In this document: piece by piece, positions 59,794 through 64,000 of the stretch
How positions within the stretch are numbered: the first letter of the stretch is position 1
Layout of the letters: each line of letters begins with the position of its first letter
DNA from: Carnegiea gigantea
Lineage: Eukaryota > Streptophyta > Magnoliopsida > Caryophyllales > Cactaceae
Assembly: GCA_029747015.1 (NCBI GenBank)
Contig: JAKOGI010000527.1
Span: 67,001-131,000 of the forward strand
Length of the DNA stretch: 64,000 nt
Reading direction: 5' to 3'
The notes under the pieces: generated by a model
What the model was told of the DNA's origin: nothing
Database searches by the model: none
What the model saw: the letters and a program-made list of their open reading frames with translations, nothing else
Made by a program: the position numbers and the translations under genes

Positions 59794-60573
59794 GTAAATT
59801 CTTATCGGGTGTTTAATGATGAGAGGCATGATTTTCTGGTAAACTTATCTCATGGACCGCCTATGGTAGTGGAATGTTTTTTTGGGTATAAAGTTAATGG
59901 TTATCGATTTCATACCAAGGCTAGAAATGAAGGTAAAGCAACATATAATTGTGGCGTGTGTGTCAAAGGAGTTGGCGAAGGTGATGAAGTAGCAGGGGAT
60001 TATTATGGCGTACTTCACGAAATTATTCGTGTTGAATTTACGGGTGAGCTAATTAAAAAATGTGTACTTTTTAATTGTGAGTGGTTTGACCCGGATGTTC
60101 CTCGGGGGCTGTGTTATCCTAAATTTACCCCATATCCCGAGGTTAGTTATACTAGACGCTACAGAAAGTTTGACCCATTCATATTTGCTGATACTGCAAC
60201 CCAAGTGGTATATGTTAAGTACCCTGAGGGGATATCAGGAAAAGCGAATTAGTGGGTAGCTATACCAAACAAACCTCGCGGTGCTCCTAAAGATAAGGAT
60301 AATCTAGAACTTGCCTATCAGCAATTTGGAATGACAACCATGAATGTGGATAATGTAATAGCGACAACATTAGTTGATGAAACTGCACAAGCTGATGATG
60401 TTGATGGACATGATTGGGGTGATGATCATGATGGGAATGGTGATGACGAGGATGAAGAAGGTGAATGGGAGGATGAACCTGAAGACAATGATGATGATTA
60501 TGATGATGAAAATATGGCATTGCAAAGTGATGATGATGACGATGACGATGACGATGTGTCCCACAATGATTGA

Positions 60574-60733
60574 TTTAATATTTTCGATGTATGGATATTT
60601 ATGTCTGTGTATGGAGTTTTTCTTAATTGCAAACCCAGAAAAACAATTGGACATATGTCACGTAATTTTTTCACTGACAATACTATAAATATTGGTGCGG
60701 TTGTATTTTTTTTATTTTGTTCTTATTTGTTAG
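60574..60733. other. Short intergenic spacer between the two CACTA genes
   Basis: 160 bp, T-rich, with no feature. It would hold the terminator of the first gene and the promoter of the second, but no consensus element is clear. Confidence 0.5.
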
Positions 60734-61218
60734 ATGTCTGGACTCAATGGTGGACATGGTCGTGGTCGAACGGTCAGGAATGATGCGGGTAGAGGAGCAG
60801 CACAACCGACTCCACAGTATGATCCTGCTGATCGAAATTATGAAACAAACACTTTCAGTGGAATGTTTGGAGGTGTTCTTGATCCAACTCAACCATTCGG
60901 AAATTATTACGGTAGTATGAATGAGCAACCCCATATGCAACCACCTTTTTTCAATGCGGGTATGCAGACACCAATCTAACCCAATATTTCATACATGGGT
61001 GGTACTTCAGCTACTCCATTACTTTATCAACAGTTTGGCACTGTTAGTCCACATTTCAACGGTAATCAGATGATGGGGTAACCTAGAATGCCAAGCCACT
61101 CAATGCACAACGAATGGGTCCAAAATGAAGGGGTAGGAAGAGATAGACACAGTCTTGCACCTGATAGTAAAACTGCAAGCACCATTAATAAGATATATTT
61201 ACAACCCGATGGTGACAC

Positions 61219-61312
61219 GTTAGTTCATTACAAACTTTGTAACTTCTTCACTAATCATATTTTTTTAATGCCTACAGTAATTACTTTTAACAAATTCTTT
61301 TTTTGTTCTTAG
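61219..61312 (+). other. Intron 1 of the second CACTA gene
   Basis: Donor GTTAGT at 61219, acceptor TTCTTAG ending at 61312. Joining restores DTFVPYQGVV in frame. Confidence 0.75.
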
Positions 61313-61439
61313 TTTTGTTCCTTACCAGGGTGTAGTTCAGAAAATTGTGGAAAGTTTTGCAGGTAAGTACCCACGTGCTTGGACCACGTGGGGAGAAGTT
61401 TCACAATCTCATAGAGATATATGGTTTAATGAATTCAAG

Positions 61440-61524
61440 GTTAATTTTCTGTACAACGAATTTCAAAGTTGTCATTGGATTGTTTGAGATGTTTAATTAC
61501 TAATATACTCTAACTTTGCCACAG
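61440..61524 (+). other. Intron 2 of the second CACTA gene
   Basis: Donor GTTAAT at 61440, acceptor GCCACAG ending at 61524, 85 bp. It joins FNEFK to KHYYWH in frame. Confidence 0.7.
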
Positions 61525-61815
61525 AAACACTACTACTGGCATCCAGACAATGAAGCGCAGATACGGCGTAACTTTGAGTACAGAGGGGCAGCTCGACTTA
61601 GGGACATTCTTGGATATGCCAGGAAGTACAACAAAAAGCCGAAGTGGTTACCACCTAGTGTTTGGAATGAGATGCTTAAACATTGGATTGAGGATGACAA
61701 GTTCAAGAAATTGAGCCAACAAAATAAAAAGAATCAATTGAGTGATGCTGAAAGTTTTGGTCCTTCGTTACATACATGTGGCTCAATTCCGATTAGTGAA
61801 AGGAGAAGACGCCTG

Positions 61816-61930
61816 GTAAGGAATGTGATTATTAAAAAGCGTATTTCTTATATATAATGTATGGTATGAGTTAGGGTTCTCGTCCTTGTTTTATATTTAA
61901 TAGCTGGTTACTTTTTTTTTTTCTCTTTAG
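61816..61930 (+). other. Intron 3 of the second CACTA gene
   Basis: Donor GTAAGG at 61816, acceptor CTCTTTAG ending at 61930, with a long T run before it. Confidence 0.8.
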
Positions 61931-62035
61931 GCCAAAGCATTAGGTAGGGAACCCACATGTGAGGAATTGTTTAAGGACACCCACTGCAAGGTGAAAGACA
62001 AAACGTTTGTCGATAAAAAATCTGCAAAAAAATTT

Positions 62036-62128
62036 GTAAGTTCAATTTGGCATATTTTATTCAGAGATGAATCATATGTTACAATTATAGGTTTAGTATG
62101 AAACTTATTTATTTCTGAAAATTTTCAG
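62036..62128 (+). other. Intron 4 of the second CACTA gene
   Basis: Donor GTAAGT at 62036, acceptor TTTTCAG ending at 62128. Confidence 0.8.
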
Positions 62129-62569
62129 GAGGACCATCACAACAAATGGCAGGAGTACTCTCAAGCTGCAACTCAAGGGAGCTCCCAACTGTCACCTATG
62201 ACCCAAGAAGAGTTTTGGATTAAAGAAAATTTGGACAAGAAAGGCTGCGTATACGGTTTTAGTACGGAGGGGGTGAAGTTGAAGAAATCAGCTACCATCG
62301 CAGCTGCACGTCACTCATCAGCAGAGCGTTTTGATCCAAGAGAGCAAGCGCAACTCCTCAGTGAGAGCATAGCCAAGCAAGCAGAGGCTATAACTCAACT
62401 AACCAAGAAACAAGGGAAGATAGAGCGCATGCTGAAAAAAGTTTTCAGATTTTTCAAAGGTCAAAGTGCAGGTTCTTCCAACTACATCGACTTAAACGCT
62501 GATGATGATGAAGAGGACTCCCAAAATGACAATGATGATGATCCCACAAATTTATCTGACTCTGATTAA

Positions 62570-62779
62570 CTGATATGATTTTCGTGTAATTTATATAATC
62601 TGCGTGTAGATCTAAAACAACGTATATGTTGTACTTAATATTTAATTTAGCACCTTTTATTGGTAGATTGAAAACTTTATATGTATGAATATATTTGGAG
62701 ATTATTGTAATATTAATTTTTTTTTTAAGAACTTTTGAAATTTAGAAAAAAATTTTGAGAAAAAATTTTTTTTTAATTC
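62570..62779. other. 3' untranslated region of the second CACTA gene
   Basis: AT-rich sequence between the stop codon and the right subterminal cluster. No clear polyadenylation signal was found. Confidence 0.5.
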
Positions 62780-63125
62780 TTCGGAAATTCCGACGGAATA
62801 TTCCGACGGAATATTCGATCGGAAATTCCGTCGGAATTTCCCAAGAATTAAAAAAAATTCCATTGCCTGGAATATCCGACGGGAACTCCGACGGAAGATT
62901 CCGTCGGAATTTCCATCGGAAATTCCTGCCAGTTACTGCCTGACAGTATCCGACGGAATTTCCGACGGAAAAAACCCGTCAGAATTTCCGTCGGACTCCG
63001 TCAGAATCCGTCAGAAAAAAATTTGCGACGATCTGAATCCCGACGACCATTTACGCGTCGGTGTTTCCGTCGGAAACCCAATTTTTCGTCGGAAAAACGA
63101 CCTTTTTCCGTCGAAATTTCCGTCG
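62780..63125. repeat. Right subterminal repeat cluster
   Basis: The same motif as the left cluster in both orientations, for example near 62795, 62825, 62875 and 62950-63010, plus CGTCGGAAAAACG close to the end. Confidence 0.88.
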
Positions 63126-63129
63126 CAGA

Positions 63130-63290
63130 TTAGATATATTGGCTAATTCTATTGGCTTGCCCATAAGAATCGCAATATTTCATGTTGCAATACGCAACCT
63201 ATTGAGTCCATTTCTCCTCCTAATCTCTTTCCTCTTCGGAGGGCAAGCATTACCTGCTACATTGTTGGCCAGTAGATAAGGTAAGAAAAA
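63130..63290 (-). pseudogene. RTE LINE endonuclease, N-terminal fragment
   Basis: The reverse strand reads CPPKRKEIRRRNGLNRLRIA followed by TWNIAILMGKPIELANIS, matching the 'RIGSWNVGTLTGK..EL' start of RTE endonucleases. It ends abruptly at the CACTA right junction, and the next 35-40 residues of the family are missing on the far side. Confidence 0.8.
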
Positions 63291-64000
63291 AATACAAAAA
63301 CAAATATCACACCAACACTATTACAATAATAGCAATAATAATGTTAATAGTACTCGTAATAAAACAATAATAGTATACATACTAACACTAACAATAATAA
63401 CAATAGTATCAAATGCAAAGAAGACAAAAGTTGAGACCTAGCAAACAAAGTAAACAAGAGCAGCGAAAATAAATAAACAAATAAATTATTAACTAATTGA
63501 TTTTAATTAATGGGTAGAACAGAAATTAAACTAATAAAAACAATTAAGAAATAGCCATGTAAGAAAAGTAAAGCATCCAACGAATGGCGTAGCAACTACT
63601 AATAAAGACAAAAGGCTACAGAGTAATAAAGGCTAGCTAATGCATGGCACTGCAAAGTAACTAAAACATGCAAAGCTAATTCAAAATTAAGCGCACCAGC
63701 AAACAGCACAAATTAGAAACATAAATAAACAAAATAAGATAGAAAGATAATATAAGAAAACACCAAGAAGGGAAGACACACTCTAAAAGGAAATGAGGGG
63801 GAAGGGGGGAAGACCATTGTAATGGACAGGCGGCAATGATGAAGGGGTGGCCACGCTGGTAGCCAGCAATGGGATGGCAGTGGGTCTAAAACATAGCAAA
63901 CAGAATTGATGCTTAGGCCCCCCACGCACCCGAAGAGATGTTAGGACTGAACGGGAAAGATAGAGGTGGCGTGCTAAAAATAGGGTGGGGGCAGGACCGG
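63291..64000. other. A-rich end of window, nothing recognised
   Basis: A-rich sequence with ACAATAATA-type simple repeats (about 63310-63410). The minus-strand frame 63925-63713 matches nothing I know. Confidence 0.4.

Larger units (their letters stand above)
56953..60573 (+). pseudogene. TNP2-like CACTA transposase (three exons)
   Basis: Catalytic transposase homolog. Exon 1 is 56953-59522, exon 2 59611-59710 and exon 3 59794-60573. The N-terminal Transpos_assoc domain (57090-57180) carries a frameshift near 57115. The Transposase_21 domain covers about 57600-58620: ACKFCGHARY, RLGLCADGFIPF, ALMWTINDFPAYGMLSGWST, LACPVC, DVMHIEKNF. A DUF4218-type region follows (LPIHLAEEALLGGPIQYRWM, PFERYFGWMK, 59130-59330). 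Exon 3 has a DUF4216-type region (GVLHEIIRVEF, 60005-60115) and an Asp-rich tail (60391-60573). In-frame stops are TAA 57393, TAG 57597, TGA 59380 and TAG 60250. Frameshifts lie near 57115, 58130 and 58445. The start is the only ATG ahead of the first domain. Confidence 0.92.
60734..62569 (+). pseudogene. Second CACTA gene, Transposase_24 (Ptta/En/Spm) family, five exons
   Basis: Partner protein of plant CACTA elements, in the position of a TnpA-type DNA-binding factor. Exons are 60734-61218, 61313-61439, 61525-61815, 61931-62035 and 62129-62569, with GT-AG introns of 94, 85, 115 and 93 bp that keep the frame. Exon 1 is Gly, Gln and Pro rich with two in-frame TAA stops (60977-60979 and 61079-61081). 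The Transposase_24 region spans exons 2-4: GVVQKIVESFAGKYPRAW, RRNFEYRGAARLRDILGYA, PPSVWNEMLKHW, ISERRRRL, KALGREPTCEELF. Exon 5 has a Gln-rich helix (EQAQLLSESIAKQAEAITQL), a likely coiled coil, and an Asp-rich tail. Apart from exon 1 it looks intact. Confidence 0.88.
55058..63130 (+). mobile_element. CACTA (En/Spm) DNA transposon, right terminus lost
   Basis: Begins CACTACGAAAACG directly after ACA (55055-55057), inside an RTE-LINE endonuclease gene. Subterminal clusters of CCGACGGAA/TTCCGTCGG occur near both ends (55076-55330 and 62780-63125). Between them lie a TNP2-type transposase gene and a Transposase_24-type gene in the same orientation, the layout of autonomous plant CACTA elements. 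The right end stops at about CCGTCGCAGATTAG, with no TAGTG terminus. Both genes have stops or frameshifts. It could not move unaided. Confidence 0.92.
42575..63290 (-). mobile_element. RTE-type LINE split by a copia element and a CACTA transposon
   Basis: Three pieces read in order on the minus strand: 63290-63130 (endonuclease start), 55057-52564 (endonuclease rest and RT) and 42996-42575 (3' end). Together they make about 3.1 kb, close to the usual size of plant RTE LINEs. The intervening pieces are the CACTA element (55058 to about 63130) and the copia element (42997-52563). The 3' terminus carries GTTGTTGTTATTGTTG near 42580-42597 (reverse strand), the GTT-rich tail typical of plant RTEs, preceded by the GACCC...GGGACTTACACTG block seen at RTE ends. 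Confidence 0.88.

Noticed and set aside
60287..60520. Minus-strand His-rich frame
   Set aside because: It is the antisense reading of the GAT/GAC repeat that encodes the Asp-rich tail of the TNP2-like protein.
1..64000. CRISPR arrays, bacterial operons or phage systems
   Set aside because: No regularly spaced repeats with unique spacers, no ribosome-binding-site-led gene clusters, and every identified gene is a plant transposon type with plant-style introns.

Overview
This window looks like repeat-dense nuclear DNA from a seed plant, probably a eudicot. The evidence is the set of elements: plant L1-type LINEs with an ORF2-terminal RNase H, an RTE-type LINE, a SIRE/Maximus-like Ty1/copia element, Ty3/gypsy elements with long chromovirus-style LTRs, and an En/Spm-type CACTA transposon with TNP2-like and Transposase_24-like genes. 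I see no convincing host gene, rRNA, tRNA or CRISPR array in 64 kb. The species cannot be named from this. The density of nested, decayed elements suggests heterochromatin.

Layout. 1-7318 (+): an L1-type LINE, cut by the window edge and split by a 3.6-kb solo gypsy-type LTR (1914-5524). 7319-9390: AT-rich spacer with a probable MITE, a tRNA/SINE-like patch and an AT microsatellite. 9390-15400 (-): a second L1-type LINE, invaded by a copia-type LTR (from 10488). 15400-20183: no recognisable feature. 20184-29315 (+): an old Ty3/gypsy element with both LTRs, a tRNA-iMet-type primer site and degenerate gag and pol, split by another long LTR in the opposite orientation (about 23118-25979). About 29990-34400 (-): a third, badly decayed L1-type LINE. 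34744-38650: a small tandem duplication, a 3' RTE-LINE fragment, a G17 tract and a FAR1/MULE-like remnant. 40330-41690: a probable copia LTR relic.

42575-63290 is the best-resolved part and is a nest. A minus-strand RTE-type LINE was invaded twice. A 9.57-kb SIRE-like copia element (42997-52563, minus) sits near its 3' end with a perfect 5-bp target duplication (CTATC). An 8-kb CACTA element (55058 to about 63130, plus) sits in its endonuclease domain. The copia element keeps both LTRs (about 3% different by eye), primer site, polypurine tract, gag, protease, RT and RNase H, but lacks the integrase core. It also carries a long third ORF downstream of pol that has five in-frame stops and no frameshift. 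The CACTA element carries a broken TNP2-type transposase gene (three exons) and a broken Transposase_24-type gene (five exons), plus clustered CCGACGGAA/TTCCGTCGG repeats near both ends. It has lost its right terminal inverted repeat together with a piece of the LINE.

No element looks intact enough to be autonomous. No previously undescribed gene system stands out. The items most worth following up are the frame-conserved extra ORF of the copia element, the CACTA subterminal palindrome clusters, the deletion at the CACTA right junction, and the two related long solo LTRs.
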